Shown here in pieces: positions 25,209 to 33,726 of a stretch of 40,680 nt of DNA. The stretch's first letter is position 1. Each line of letters begins with the position of its first letter. The translations under genes and the position numbers were made by a program. The notes beneath the pieces were generated by a model that did not search any database, was not told where the DNA came from, and saw nothing but the letters and a program-made list of their open reading frames with translations. The DNA is taken from assembly GCA_902560065.1 (NCBI GenBank), contig CACEKG010000001.1:134308-174987 (forward strand). The letters are read 5' to 3'. Source of the stretch: an uncultured Bacteroidota bacterium (GTDB taxonomy: Bacteria; Bacteroidota; Bacteroidia; Flavobacteriales; Flavobacteriaceae).

Positions 25209-26553
25209 CTTTAATAATGAGATCATTGATGAAATAAAAAATTTCATTTCTGCTAATAATAATAAGAAATTAAAAGAAACTTTAAAGGACATTCATTACG
25301 CTGATATTGCAGAACTTATTGATAATCTTAATATTGATGAAGCTACTTATTTAATTAAATTACTTAAAAGTGATACCACAGCTGATGCACTTGCTGAAAT
25401 CGATGATGAAAAAAGAGAAAAGATATTAAAAAATTTATCTGCAAAAGAAATAGCTGAGGAATTAACTGAGTTAGATACTGACGATGCAGTTGATATAATT
25501 TCTGAGCTTCCAGAAGAAAGAAAAGAAAGAGTAATTTCTCAAATTGAAGATGATAAGCATATTGAAGATATCAGAGAACTTTTAAATTATGACGAAAATA
25601 CTGCCGGAGGTTTAATGGCTAAAGAATTGGTAAAGGTTAATGAAAATCTTAGTGTTTTAAAATGTCTAAATGAAATGAGATCTCAAGCAGAAAATGTTAC
25701 AAGAGTTCACTCAATTTATGTTGTTGATGGTAAAAATAAATTAAAGGGTCGTCTTTCATTAAAAGATTTAATTACTGCAAATTCTAAAGCGAAAGTTAAA
25801 GACATTTTTATACCTAATGTTGACTATGTTTATGTAAATGAAGAAAATGAAGAAGTTGCAAGAAAAATGTCAAAATACGATTTAGAGGCAATACCTGTTA
25901 TCAATTCAAAAAAGGAATTATTAGGAAGAATAACAATTGATGATATTGTTGATGTTATTAAAGAAGAAGCTGAAAAAGATTATCAACTTGCAGCTGGAAT
26001 TTCAAATGATGTCGAACCAGATGACAATATTTTAAATTTAGTAAAAGCAAGGTTGCCATGGCTTTTTCTTGGATTACTTGGAGGTTTAGGAAGTGTTTTC
26101 ATTCTTGAAAAGTTTGAATTAATAATGGAAAAACCTGAACTAAGAAATTTGTTCTTTTATACTCCTTTAATTGCTGCAATGGCTGGAAATGTTGGCGTTC
26201 AATCTTCAGCTATAATTGTTCAAGGTCTTGCAAATAATGCTCTTAAAGGATCCCTATTTAATAGACTAATTAAAGAAATTGGATTAAGTCTTATAAATGG
26301 TTTAGCTTTAGCGTTTATATTAGTTTTAGCTGGGAAACTTTTTGACCAAAATTTAATTGTAAGTTTAACAATTGGTGGTTCAATGATATTAGTTATTATT
26401 GTAGCCGCACTTGTTGGAACTTTTGTTCCAATTTTATTAGACAAAAGAGGAATTGACCCTGCAATTGCAACAGGTCCTTTTATAACCACATGTAATGATA
26501 TATTAGGAATTTTCTTGTTTTTTTATATAGCTAAATTTGCTTTAGGTTTTTAA
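25195..26553 (+). CDS. mgtE: Magnesium transporter MgtE
   Basis: An inner-membrane Mg2+ channel of 452 residues. The cytoplasmic superhelical N-domain covers about 1-130 (Leu/Asp/Glu-rich, TDDAVDIISELPEERKE), followed by tandem CBS domains (about 135-255) that sense magnesium, a plug helix, and five transmembrane helices from about 283 to 450. Pore-region sequences AAMAGNVGVQSSAIIVQG and GPFITTCNDILGIFLFF are typical. The ATG at 25195 lies inside rsmA, and the stop shares one base with the next gene. No M-box riboswitch is possible in this arrangement. Confidence 0.95.
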   Translation: MSKVDFNNEIIDEIKNFISANNNKKLKETLKDIHYADIAELIDNLNIDEATYLIKLLKSDTTADALAEIDDEKREKILKNLSAKEIAEELTELDTDDAVDIISELPEERKERVISQIEDDKHIEDIRELLNYDENTAGGLMAKELVKVNENLSVLKCLNEMRSQAENVTRVHSIYVVDGKNKLKGRLSLKDLITANSKAKVKDIFIPNVDYVYVNEENEEVARKMSKYDLEAIPVINSKKELLGRITIDDIVDVIKEEAEKDYQLAAGISNDVEPDDNILNLVKARLPWLFLGLLGGLGSVFILEKFELIMEKPELRNLFFYTPLIAAMAGNVGVQSSAIIVQGLANNALKGSLFNRLIKEIGLSLINGLALAFILVLAGKLFDQNLIVSLTIGGSMILVIIVAALVGTFVPILLDKRGIDPAIATGPFITTCNDILGIFLFFYIAKFALGF

Positions 26554-27488
26554 TGAAAAAAAAACTAATAATTCATGTTGATAAAAATCATCCAATTTTA
26601 ATTGAAGGTTTAAATAATTTAGGATATAAAAATGATGAATATTACAATTCTGATCTAAATAAAATTTTAGATATAGTTAATAATTATAATGGCTTAGTCA
26701 TAAGAAGTAGATTTAAAATAGATAAAGCTTTTATTGATAAAGCAAAAAATCTTGATTTTATAGCTAGAGTTGGGTCTGGAACTGAAAATATTGATATTCA
26801 CTATGCAAACTCTAAAAATATATCTATAATTAATGCTCCTGAGGGAAATAAAGATGCTGTTGGTGAACATGCTCTAGGAATGTTACTTTCCTTAACAAAA
26901 AACATACATAGAGCTAATGAAGCCATTAAAAAAGGAATTTGGGAAAGAGAGAAATTTAGAGGTCATGAAATAAATGGTAAAACTATAGGGATTATTGGTT
27001 ATGGAAATATGGGTAAATCATTTGCTAATAAATTAAAAGGTTTTAATTGTAAAGTTATTTGCTATGACATTAGAAAAAACATAGGCGATATGTCTTCCAA
27101 GCAAGTTACTTTAAATAAACTAAGAAATGAATCTGAAATAATTAGTCTTCATGTACCTTACGATTTATCTACTAAAAACATGATAAATAATGATTTTATT
27201 AATAAAATGAAAAATCCTTTTTGGCTAATAAATACCTCAAGAGGGGGTGTTATAAATACTAATGATGTCATAGAAAGTTTAAAATCAAAAAAGATATTAG
27301 GAGCGGGTTTAGATGTTTTAGAATATGAGTCATTATCTTTTGAATCAATTTTTCAAAATAATAACTCATCTTTAAATTACCTATTAAACGCAGAAAATGT
27401 TATTTTAAGCCCTCATATTGCTGGCTGGACCTATGAGAGTCATAAGAAATTGGCAAAAGTTATTTTAGATAAAATTAAAAATCACTAA
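26553..27488 (+). CDS. D-isomer 2-hydroxyacid dehydrogenase family protein
   Basis: A 311-residue NAD-dependent oxidoreductase of the D-2-hydroxyacid dehydrogenase family. It has the substrate-binding RVGSGTENID (Arg about residue 73), the nucleotide-binding IGIIGYGNMGKSFANK (about 145-160), NTSRGGVINT, the GAGLDVLEYE segment with the catalytic Glu, and the catalytic His in SPHIAGWTYES. The substrate is undetermined; phosphoglycerate, hydroxypyruvate and other 2-oxoacids are all possible, and the sequence lacks an ACT domain. The start overlaps the mgtE stop by one base and its end overlaps the next gene by one base. Confidence 0.87.
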   Translation: MKKKLIIHVDKNHPILIEGLNNLGYKNDEYYNSDLNKILDIVNNYNGLVIRSRFKIDKAFIDKAKNLDFIARVGSGTENIDIHYANSKNISIINAPEGNKDAVGEHALGMLLSLTKNIHRANEAIKKGIWEREKFRGHEINGKTIGIIGYGNMGKSFANKLKGFNCKVICYDIRKNIGDMSSKQVTLNKLRNESEIISLHVPYDLSTKNMINNDFINKMKNPFWLINTSRGGVINTNDVIESLKSKKILGAGLDVLEYESLSFESIFQNNNSSLNYLLNAENVILSPHIAGWTYESHKKLAKVILDKIKNH

Positions 27489-27910
27489 TGAAAAACATTT
27501 TAGTTTTATGTACTGGAAATTCTTGTAGAAGCCAAATTGCTCACGGTTGGTTAAATTATTACACTGATAGTTCAAAAATTCAGATATACAGTGCTGGTAT
27601 AGAAGCTCACGGTCTAAATAAGATGGCTATAGAAACAATGAGTGAAATTGGTATAGATATTAGCCACCAAAAATCAAACTTAATTTCTGATTACGATAAA
27701 ATTCAATTTGATTTTATTATAACTGTCTGTGATAATGCAAAAGAAAATTGTCCTGTTTTCCACTCAAAAAATTCAAAAAAAATTCATAAAAACTTTTCTG
27801 ATCCTTCAAAAATTAATGGAGATATTAATAAAATTAAAAACTCCTTTAAAAAAAGCAGAGATGAAATAAGAGACTTTTGTAAAAATTTCGTGATTGAAAA
27901 TTTAATATAA
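27488..27910 (+). CDS. arsC: Arsenate reductase, thioredoxin-coupled (LMW-PTP fold)
   Basis: A 140-residue low-molecular-weight-phosphatase-fold protein. The P-loop is C8-TGNSC-R14-S. A redox pair is visible in ITVCDNAKENCPVF (Cys81, Cys88), positions close to Cys82/Cys89 of the thioredoxin-linked arsenate reductases. The general-acid aspartate is in FSDPS. These cysteines favour arsenate reductase over tyrosine phosphatase. No arsenite exporter (ArsB/Acr3) or ArsR lies nearby; it is instead the last gene of an mgtE-dehydrogenase-arsC run with one-base overlaps. It converges on lysC with four bases between the stops. Confidence 0.85.
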   Translation: MKNILVLCTGNSCRSQIAHGWLNYYTDSSKIQIYSAGIEAHGLNKMAIETMSEIGIDISHQKSNLISDYDKIQFDFIITVCDNAKENCPVFHSKNSKKIHKNFSDPSKINGDINKIKNSFKKSRDEIRDFCKNFVIENLI

Positions 27911-27914
27911 AAAA

Positions 27915-29171
27915 CTATTGAGCCTTGACAACCTGAAATATTTTTTCTGTTCTTTGTTCTAATATTTTTTTGCCCTTGAATTTATCTAAAAGTTTAATGG
28001 AATCTATATCAAAATGTCTAATAGTATAAAGATCAACATTATTATAAACTTTGACCTTATATTTTAATTTAAGAACAGAAATTAATTCATCTAACCTATT
28101 GTACTTATTATTAACACATACTGAAAAACTAATAGCAGAATTTTGAATTAACTCAACTTTCATTTGATATTTGTGTAGTAATGAGAAAATTTCACTTATA
28201 TTATCTTCAAGAATAAATGAGAAATCTTTAGAGGACATTTTTAATAATACTTGATTTGATTTTAATATAAAACATGGGACATTTGGATCAATTGAAATTC
28301 CTTTTGAAACCGAAGTTCCATCTTTTAAAGGTTCTTCAAAGGACTTTACAAATAATGGAATCTCCTTTCTTTGAAGGGGTTGTAAAGTTTTAGGATGAAT
28401 TACGGAAGCTCCATAAAATGCTAACTCTATGGCTTCTCGATATGAAATTTTATTTAGTAAAATAAAATCATCAAAAATTCTTGGATCTCCATTTAAAACC
28501 CCTGGAACATCTTTCCATATAGTGACTGATTTAGCATTTAACGCATATGCAAAAATAGCTGCAGAATAATCAGAACCTTCCCTCCCTAATGTGGTAGTAT
28601 TATTATTTGAGTCACTTCCAATAAAACCTTGAGTTATAGTTATTAAATTTTTATCGACAGATGAATTAATTTTTTTTTCAGTTTCCATCCAATCTAAATT
28701 AGAGTCTCTGAAATAAGAATCTGTTTTAATGCAAATTCTTGAGTCTAACCATGTATTTTCCAAACCATTTTCCTTTAAATAATGATGAATAATTAAAGTA
28801 GACAACAATTCTCCATTACTTACTATCTGATCATAAACATAACTATAATTCATATTCTTATTTGAAAGAATAAAACTATTTAGTTCAGAAAAAATTTTAT
28901 CAATATTAATTTCTAACTCTTCATTAATATCTTTAAAAAGTTTTCTAATTAGATTTAAATGCATCTTTTTTATTTCATCAATAAAAAAATTAATTTTATC
29001 TAAATCATTAAAATATGCATTTACAACTTTTTCAAAGGCATTTGTTGTTTTACCCATGGCTGATATAACAATTACAGTTTTTTTAAGTTTTAATAACTTA
29101 ACTATATTAAACAAATTAATTACTCCATGGTGATCTTTAACAGAAGCACCTCCAAATTTAAATACCTTCAT
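27915..29171 (-). CDS. lysC: Aspartate kinase
   Basis: The first enzyme of the aspartate pathway (Lys, Thr, Met, diaminopimelate), forming aspartyl phosphate. The 418 residues start with the signature KFGGASV (residues 4-10). The kinase domain runs to about 285, with TLGREGSDYSAAIFA and WKDVPGVLNGDPR; a C-terminal ACT region (about 300-415) may bind an amino acid effector. It is a monofunctional kinase with no homoserine dehydrogenase fusion. It follows the GNAT gene by three bases on the minus strand. Confidence 0.95.
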   Translation of the reverse strand: MKVFKFGGASVKDHHGVINLFNIVKLLKLKKTVIVISAMGKTTNAFEKVVNAYFNDLDKINFFIDEIKKMHLNLIRKLFKDINEELEINIDKIFSELNSFILSNKNMNYSYVYDQIVSNGELLSTLIIHHYLKENGLENTWLDSRICIKTDSYFRDSNLDWMETEKKINSSVDKNLITITQGFIGSDSNNNTTTLGREGSDYSAAIFAYALNAKSVTIWKDVPGVLNGDPRIFDDFILLNKISYREAIELAFYGASVIHPKTLQPLQRKEIPLFVKSFEEPLKDGTSVSKGISIDPNVPCFILKSNQVLLKMSSKDFSFILEDNISEIFSLLHKYQMKVELIQNSAISFSVCVNNKYNRLDELISVLKLKYKVKVYNNVDLYTIRHFDIDSIKLLDKFKGKKILEQRTEKIFQVVKAQ

Positions 29172-29174
29172 TAT

Positions 29175-29660
29175 CTAACTTTTATTTTTTGCTAAAAAAT
29201 TAATCATACTTTTAGAACTCATTTTAACAATTTTCCAATCATTAAAAATTATAGCTCCATTCTTGTTATAAAAATCAATTGCTTTTTTGTTCCAATCTAA
29301 AACTTCCCATTCTACTCTTTTTACACCTTCATTTTTGGCATAATTAACAAAAGCATATAAAAGCTTTGTGCCAATTCCTTTACCTTTCATAGTTTTTGTT
29401 ACAATTAAATCTTCTAAGTGAAATGTAGGGCCTTTCCAAGTGGAGTATCTTGGATAAAAAAGAGCTATTCCCACAATTGAGTCCATGTATTCAGCTACAA
29501 AACATTTAAAAATAGGATTCTTACCAAAACCATCATTTTTTATATCCATCAAATTCAATTCAACTTTTTCAAGTTCATTTTCAAACTCAGCTAACTCCTT
29601 AATTAATTTAAGAATTTCTTCACTGTCTTTAATATCGGCTAATCGTATTACTACATCCAT
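29175..29660 (-). CDS. GNAT acetyltransferase, SSAT/thialysine acetyltransferase-like
   Basis: A 161-residue GCN5-related N-acetyltransferase. The acetyl-CoA binding segment is KGKGIGTKLLYAFVNYAK (about 92-109), and a WEVLDWNKKAIDFYNKNGA stretch follows. The preceding YSTWKGPTFHLEDLIV resembles spermidine/spermine and thialysine acetyltransferases, so a polyamine or amino-acid amine is a likely acceptor; this is inference. It is transcribed just ahead of lysC with a three-base gap, which would fit an amine related to lysine or diamines. The 89-base region upstream shows no exact TAnnTTTG. Confidence 0.87.
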   Translation of the reverse strand: MDVVIRLADIKDSEEILKLIKELAEFENELEKVELNLMDIKNDGFGKNPIFKCFVAEYMDSIVGIALFYPRYSTWKGPTFHLEDLIVTKTMKGKGIGTKLLYAFVNYAKNEGVKRVEWEVLDWNKKAIDFYNKNGAIIFNDWKIVKMSSKSMINFLAKNKS

Positions 29661-29749
29661 AACTTTAAATAGCTTCTAAATTAATATTTGATTTGATTTT
29701 AAAATAATAGTGATTAATTTTTCACATAATTATTAAAAGATGTTAAATT

Positions 29750-30517
29750 CTATATCCAAGATTTAATTTCATTAAAAAAATCTTTTGGATTTTCCGCATG
29801 TAACCAATGTGAAGCATTTCTTATTAAAGATATTTTAGAATTTGGAAAAAAATTTTTAATAATATTATCATCATTTTTATCATAATATTCAGATTTTTCA
29901 CCAAATAAAAAAAATGAATTACCCTTATAATTCTTGGTTAAATAATCAAAATTAGAAACTTCAGAAACTTTATTTTTTAAAATATCGATATTAATTCTCA
30001 ATGCAAGTTTTTCTTTTGATATCCAATATAAATTTTTTAAAAGAAACTGTCTTATTGAATTTTCTTTAACATATTTTGATAGTTCTAAATCAACTGAATC
30101 TCTAGTCTTTAATTCATTAAAATCTAAAATAGAAAGTCCTTTTAAAATATCAATGTGAGACTCTTTATATTTTTTTGGTACTATATCAACCACAATTAAT
30201 TTTTTTATTTTTTCAGGAAAATCAAATGCAAATTTCATTGCTGTTTTACCTCCCATTGAATGTCCCATGATTATGGGATTATTTATATTATTATAACTGA
30301 CATAATTATATAAATCAATAGATAAAATTTTATAATTAAATTCTTTGTCCCAAAAACTTCTTCCATGATTTCTTTGATCCAAAAGGTGAACTTTATATCC
30401 AATATTTGTAATTTTTTTAGCAAAACTTTTCCAATTATCCCCCATACCTAAAAACCCATGAAGAATAATTAAATCTTTACTACCATTGCCTATAATATTA
30501 CTAGAAAGTAATTTCAT
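29750..30517 (-). CDS. Alpha/beta hydrolase (YbfF-like esterase)
   Basis: A 255-residue cytoplasmic alpha/beta hydrolase. Features are the oxyanion-hole HGFLGMGDNW (residues 20-29), the DQRNHGRS segment, the nucleophile elbow GHSMGG (Ser about residue 101), a likely Asp in the late GEKSEYYDKND region, and the C-terminal catalytic His in NASHWLHAENP. The pattern fits the YbfF/esterase subgroup, which acts on short acyl esters and thioesters. The ATG overlaps the pdxJ stop (ATGA), so the two are coupled; the functional relation to pyridoxine synthesis is not known. Confidence 0.9.
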   Translation of the reverse strand: MKLLSSNIIGNGSKDLIILHGFLGMGDNWKSFAKKITNIGYKVHLLDQRNHGRSFWDKEFNYKILSIDLYNYVSYNNINNPIIMGHSMGGKTAMKFAFDFPEKIKKLIVVDIVPKKYKESHIDILKGLSILDFNELKTRDSVDLELSKYVKENSIRQFLLKNLYWISKEKLALRINIDILKNKVSEVSNFDYLTKNYKGNSFFLFGEKSEYYDKNDDNIIKNFFPNSKISLIRNASHWLHAENPKDFFNEIKSWI

Positions 30518-31230
30518 TTTTTTATTTTACCCAGATACATAGGAATTACATTCTCAAGACCCAAATATAAACTTTCACATATTAATGCATGACCAATTGA
30601 AACTTCTAATAGATTACTAATTTTTTTTGAAAAAAACTCAATATTTTCAAGACTCAAATCATGACCAGCATTAACACCAATGCCTAAGTCATAAGCTTTT
30701 TCTGAAGCCTCTATATATGGTTTTATTGCTAAATCTCTATTTTTTTCATATTTCGCAGCATAAGGCTCAGTATATAGTTCTATTCTATCTGCACCAACTA
30801 AATGTGCTCCTTTAATCATATTAATTTCTGGATTAACAAAAATTGAAGTTCTAATACCTTTATTTTTTATTTTTTTTATTGTTGATTTTAAAAAATCATG
30901 ATTTTCTATTGTATCCCATCCTTGATTTGAAGTAAGGCTTTCAATTTTATCAGGAACTAAAGTAACCTGGTCGGGTTTTATTTCAAGTACTAAATCCATA
31001 AATTTAGGTATAGGGTTTCCTTCAATATTAAATTCTGATTTAACAATATTTTTTAACATCCGTGCGTCAGAATATTTAATATGTCTTTCATCTGGCCTTG
31101 GATGAATTGTTATTCCTTCTGCACCAAAATCTTGAATATCTTCAGTAACTTTTAATAAATTTGGAACATTTGATCCCCTCGAATTTCTTAAAGTTGCAAT
31201 TTTATTTACATTAACACTAAGTATGGTCAT
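30514..31230 (-). CDS. pdxJ: Pyridoxine 5'-phosphate synthase
   Basis: The last step of the DXP-dependent vitamin B6 pathway, joining 1-deoxyxylulose 5-phosphate and 3-amino-2-oxopropyl phosphate in a TIM-barrel octamer. The 238 residues are usual for the family. Signatures: SVNVNKIATLRNSRG (residues 5-19), ITIHPRPDERHIKYSD (about 40-55), LVPDKIESLTSNQGWD, IELYTEPYA and GVNAGHDLSLEN. It begins the pdxJ-hydrolase pair and is divergent from nadK. A TATATTTG box lies 14 bases upstream. Confidence 0.96.
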   Translation of the reverse strand: MTILSVNVNKIATLRNSRGSNVPNLLKVTEDIQDFGAEGITIHPRPDERHIKYSDARMLKNIVKSEFNIEGNPIPKFMDLVLEIKPDQVTLVPDKIESLTSNQGWDTIENHDFLKSTIKKIKNKGIRTSIFVNPEINMIKGAHLVGADRIELYTEPYAAKYEKNRDLAIKPYIEASEKAYDLGIGVNAGHDLSLENIEFFSKKISNLLEVSIGHALICESLYLGLENVIPMYLGKIKK

Positions 31231-31244
31231 ATTAGATTTTTTTG

Positions 31245-31252
31245 CAAATATA
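31245..31252 (-). promoter_or_regulatory. -7 box (TATATTTG) for pdxJ
   Basis: An exact TAnnTTTG match on the minus strand, ending 14 bases before the pdxJ ATG in the 105-base pdxJ/nadK divergent region. For nadK only one-mismatch boxes are visible on the plus strand (31302-31309 and 31310-31317). Confidence 0.48.
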
Positions 31253-31335
31253 TAATTAAGTTATTCTTAATCCAGATAAAAAACAAACAAGCTAATACTT
31301 TAAGTTTTGTAAATTTACATAAACCTTTTTCTAAA

Positions 31336-32217
31336 ATGAGAATTGCGATTTTTAGTGCTTTTACAAATTCTGAAACAATAAATACTATTAAGGAAATTAT
31401 AACTATTTCTGAAAAATTGAATCATGAGATAATAATTATTGAATCTTTAAAAAAAGACTTAGAAAGCATCAAACATAATTGTAAATTTTTTGAAAAAAAT
31501 GAAATTTCTAATTCCAATTTAGATTTTTTATTTTCTGTCGGAGGTGATGGAACTTTATTAAGATCTATAACAATAGTTAAAAATACGGAAATACCTATAC
31601 TAGGTATAAATACTGGAAATCTTGGGTTTTTAACAAGTCTTCAAAAAGAATATCTAAAAAGTGGATTAAAATTATTTTTTGATAAAAAATACACATTAGT
31701 TAATAGGTCTTTATTAAATGTGAAAACTAAAAATAAAATTGATTCTCTCAATGAATTTAATTTTGCTTTAAATGAAGTAAGTATTAACAGAAAAGATACT
31801 ACCTCTATGTTAAGTATAGAAACCTCAATTAACGATCAATCTCTTACAACATATTGGGCAGATGGTTTAATCATTTCTACACCAACTGGTTCTACTGGTT
31901 ATTCCCTTAGTAGTGGTGGTCCAATATTAAGTCCAAACACAAAAACTTGGGTTTTAAATCCAATAGCTCCCCATAATATAAATGTTAGACCTTTAATTAT
32001 CTCAGATTCATCTAATATTAAAATTTCAGTAAAAGGTAAAGGGGAAAACTTTTTATTATCACTTGATTCAAGAATTTTTACATTAAAAAATGGAAATGAA
32101 ATTTTTCTTAAAAAAGCATCTTTTAATGTTAAGACTGTTGAACTTAAAGGAGACTTCTTTTTTAAAACTCTAAGAGAAAAACTTTTTTGGGGAAAAGATC
32201 AGAGAAATACACAATAA
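31336..32217 (+). CDS. nadK: NAD kinase
   Basis: Phosphorylates NAD to NADP. The 293 residues carry the family motifs: GGDGTLLRSI (near residue 71) with the essential Asp, GINTGNLGFLTSL (about 94-106), the NEVSINR segment, and TYWADGLIISTPTGSTGYSLSSGGPIL (about 173-200, given here as key residues around the TPTGSTGY loop). It begins a plus-strand run leading to porG, uppS and bamA, the order usual in flavobacteria. Confidence 0.96.
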   Translation: MRIAIFSAFTNSETINTIKEIITISEKLNHEIIIIESLKKDLESIKHNCKFFEKNEISNSNLDFLFSVGGDGTLLRSITIVKNTEIPILGINTGNLGFLTSLQKEYLKSGLKLFFDKKYTLVNRSLLNVKTKNKIDSLNEFNFALNEVSINRKDTTSMLSIETSINDQSLTTYWADGLIISTPTGSTGYSLSSGGPILSPNTKTWVLNPIAPHNINVRPLIISDSSNIKISVKGKGENFLLSLDSRIFTLKNGNEIFLKKASFNVKTVELKGDFFFKTLREKLFWGKDQRNTQ

Positions 32218-32268
32218 AATGGGTATTTAAGGGTTCTAATTATACACATTTAATGTGATTTATTATTA

Positions 32269-33006
32269 ATGAATTTTTTTTATAAAATCATATTTTTCTT
32301 AATTATAGCATCCTCAAATCTAAATGCTCAATATCATGAAATTGGCGCTTTTTTAGGAGGAAGTAATTATATTGGAGATATTGGTCCCACTAGATATATT
32401 TCTCCAAATAATACAGCATTTGGTTTATTATACAAATGGAACTTAACAACAAGATATTCATTAAGGGCTGGAATAAATTTATCAAAAATAAAAAGCTCAG
32501 ATTATGATACTGGAGATTTAAATCGGTTTAAAAGAGGTTACAAGTTTGATAATACAATAAATGAAGGTGTTTTGGGAATTGAATTTAATTTTATAGATTT
32601 TAATCTTCATAATGGTAAACCTGTTTATACCCCCTATACTTTTTTTGGTTTAAGCTATTTTAGATTTAATCGAATAGGATTTACACCCCCTATAAAATCT
32701 CCAATAAACTATAGAGATACTCTAAATGATTCTCAAATTTATTATGATTCAAATATGGCAATTCCAATTATTCTTGGTATTAAAATGAATCCAAACCCTC
32801 TTTGGGTTATTGGATTAGAAATTGGAGTAAGATACACACTCACTGATGCAATTGATGGCAGTACTCTTTCATATGACTCTAGTATTGATCCAAAAGACCC
32901 AACTAATCCAGAATTTGGAAATATTGGAAATAATGATTGGTATGTCTTTACTGGTTTAACTATTTCTTTTACCTTTGGCGATTTACCATGCTATTGTAAA
33001 GAATAA
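32269..33006 (+). CDS. porG: PorG-type outer-membrane protein (DUF6089), T9SS component
   Basis: A 245-residue protein with a signal peptide (about 1-21, ending NLNAQ) and a small beta-barrel pattern: YHEIGAFLGGSNYIGDIGP at the mature N-terminus, then alternating amphipathic strands, ending VFTGLTISFTFGDLPCYCKE. In Porphyromonas gingivalis the equivalent gene lies directly before uppS, bamA and two ompH genes, and PorG associates with the PorKN ring of the type IX secretion system. Identification here rests on that synteny plus the barrel profile. It is the only T9SS machinery gene in the window and fits the T9SS cargo protease at 18-22 kb. Its TAA directly abuts the uppS ATG. Confidence 0.78.
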   Translation: MNFFYKIIFFLIIASSNLNAQYHEIGAFLGGSNYIGDIGPTRYISPNNTAFGLLYKWNLTTRYSLRAGINLSKIKSSDYDTGDLNRFKRGYKFDNTINEGVLGIEFNFIDFNLHNGKPVYTPYTFFGLSYFRFNRIGFTPPIKSPINYRDTLNDSQIYYDSNMAIPIILGIKMNPNPLWVIGLEIGVRYTLTDAIDGSTLSYDSSIDPKDPTNPEFGNIGNNDWYVFTGLTISFTFGDLPCYCKE

Positions 33007-33726
33007 ATGAATCGTATACCAAAACATGTCGCAATAATTATGGATGGTAATGGTCGATGGGCTGAAAAAAGAGGTGAAAATAGAATTAAAGGTCATATAA
33101 AAGGAGTAAAATCTGTAAAAATAGTTGTAGAAGAAGCTGCTAAATTAAAGATTAAGTTTTTAACACTTTTTACTTTCTCAACTGAAAATTGGAAAAGACC
33201 AAAAACCGAAATAGATACATTAATGAAACTTTTAGTTTCATCTCTTAAAGATGAATTTGAAGAGTTAAACAAAAACAACATTAAACTAAATACTATAGGT
33301 AATATTAATAATCTTCCAAATAAAGTTCAGAAAGAATTAAATTATGTTGAAAATAAAACTTCAGAAAACAGTGGCATGGTTTTAACTTTAGCATTAAGTT
33401 ATGGAGCAAAGGAAGAAATAACAAATGCTTTAAAAATAATTAGTAACAAAGTTAAAAATAATATAATTTCAATCGAAAAAGTTGATCAATACACTATAAA
33501 TAAGCATCTTTATACTTATAATTTACCGGATGTAGATTTATTAATTAGATCAAGTGGTGAACAAAGAATTAGTAACTTTTTATTATGGCAAATCGCATAT
33601 GCTGAATTATATTTCACAGATATTTTTTGGCCTGATTTCAATAAATTAGATTTTTATAAGGCACTTGATTTTTATAACGAAAGAGAAAGAAGGTTTGGTA
33701 AAACTAGTAAACAAATCAATGATTAA
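33007..33726 (+). CDS. uppS: Undecaprenyl diphosphate synthase (cis-prenyltransferase)
   Basis: Makes the C55 lipid carrier for peptidoglycan and surface glycans. The 239 residues include HVAIIMDGNGRWAEKRG (residues 6-22, catalytic Asp13), GHIKGVKSV, TLFTFSTENWKRP (about 54-66), ALSYGAKEEI and the C-terminal DLLIRSSGEQRISNFLLWQ plus FWPDF. It abuts porG upstream and overlaps bamA by eight bases downstream, so translation through this block is probably coupled. Confidence 0.97.
   Translation: MNRIPKHVAIIMDGNGRWAEKRGENRIKGHIKGVKSVKIVVEEAAKLKIKFLTLFTFSTENWKRPKTEIDTLMKLLVSSLKDEFEELNKNNIKLNTIGNINNLPNKVQKELNYVENKTSENSGMVLTLALSYGAKEEITNALKIISNKVKNNIISIEKVDQYTINKHLYTYNLPDVDLLIRSSGEQRISNFLLWQIAYAELYFTDIFWPDFNKLDFYKALDFYNERERRFGKTSKQIND

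Noticed and set aside
32246-32258. Small hairpin CACAT-TTA-ATGTG between nadK and porG
   Set aside because: The stem is five base pairs with no T tract; expected by chance here.
33665-33718. Upstream in-frame start for bamA
   Set aside because: It lies deep in uppS and adds 18 charged residues before a clear signal peptide; the ATG at 33719 fits better.
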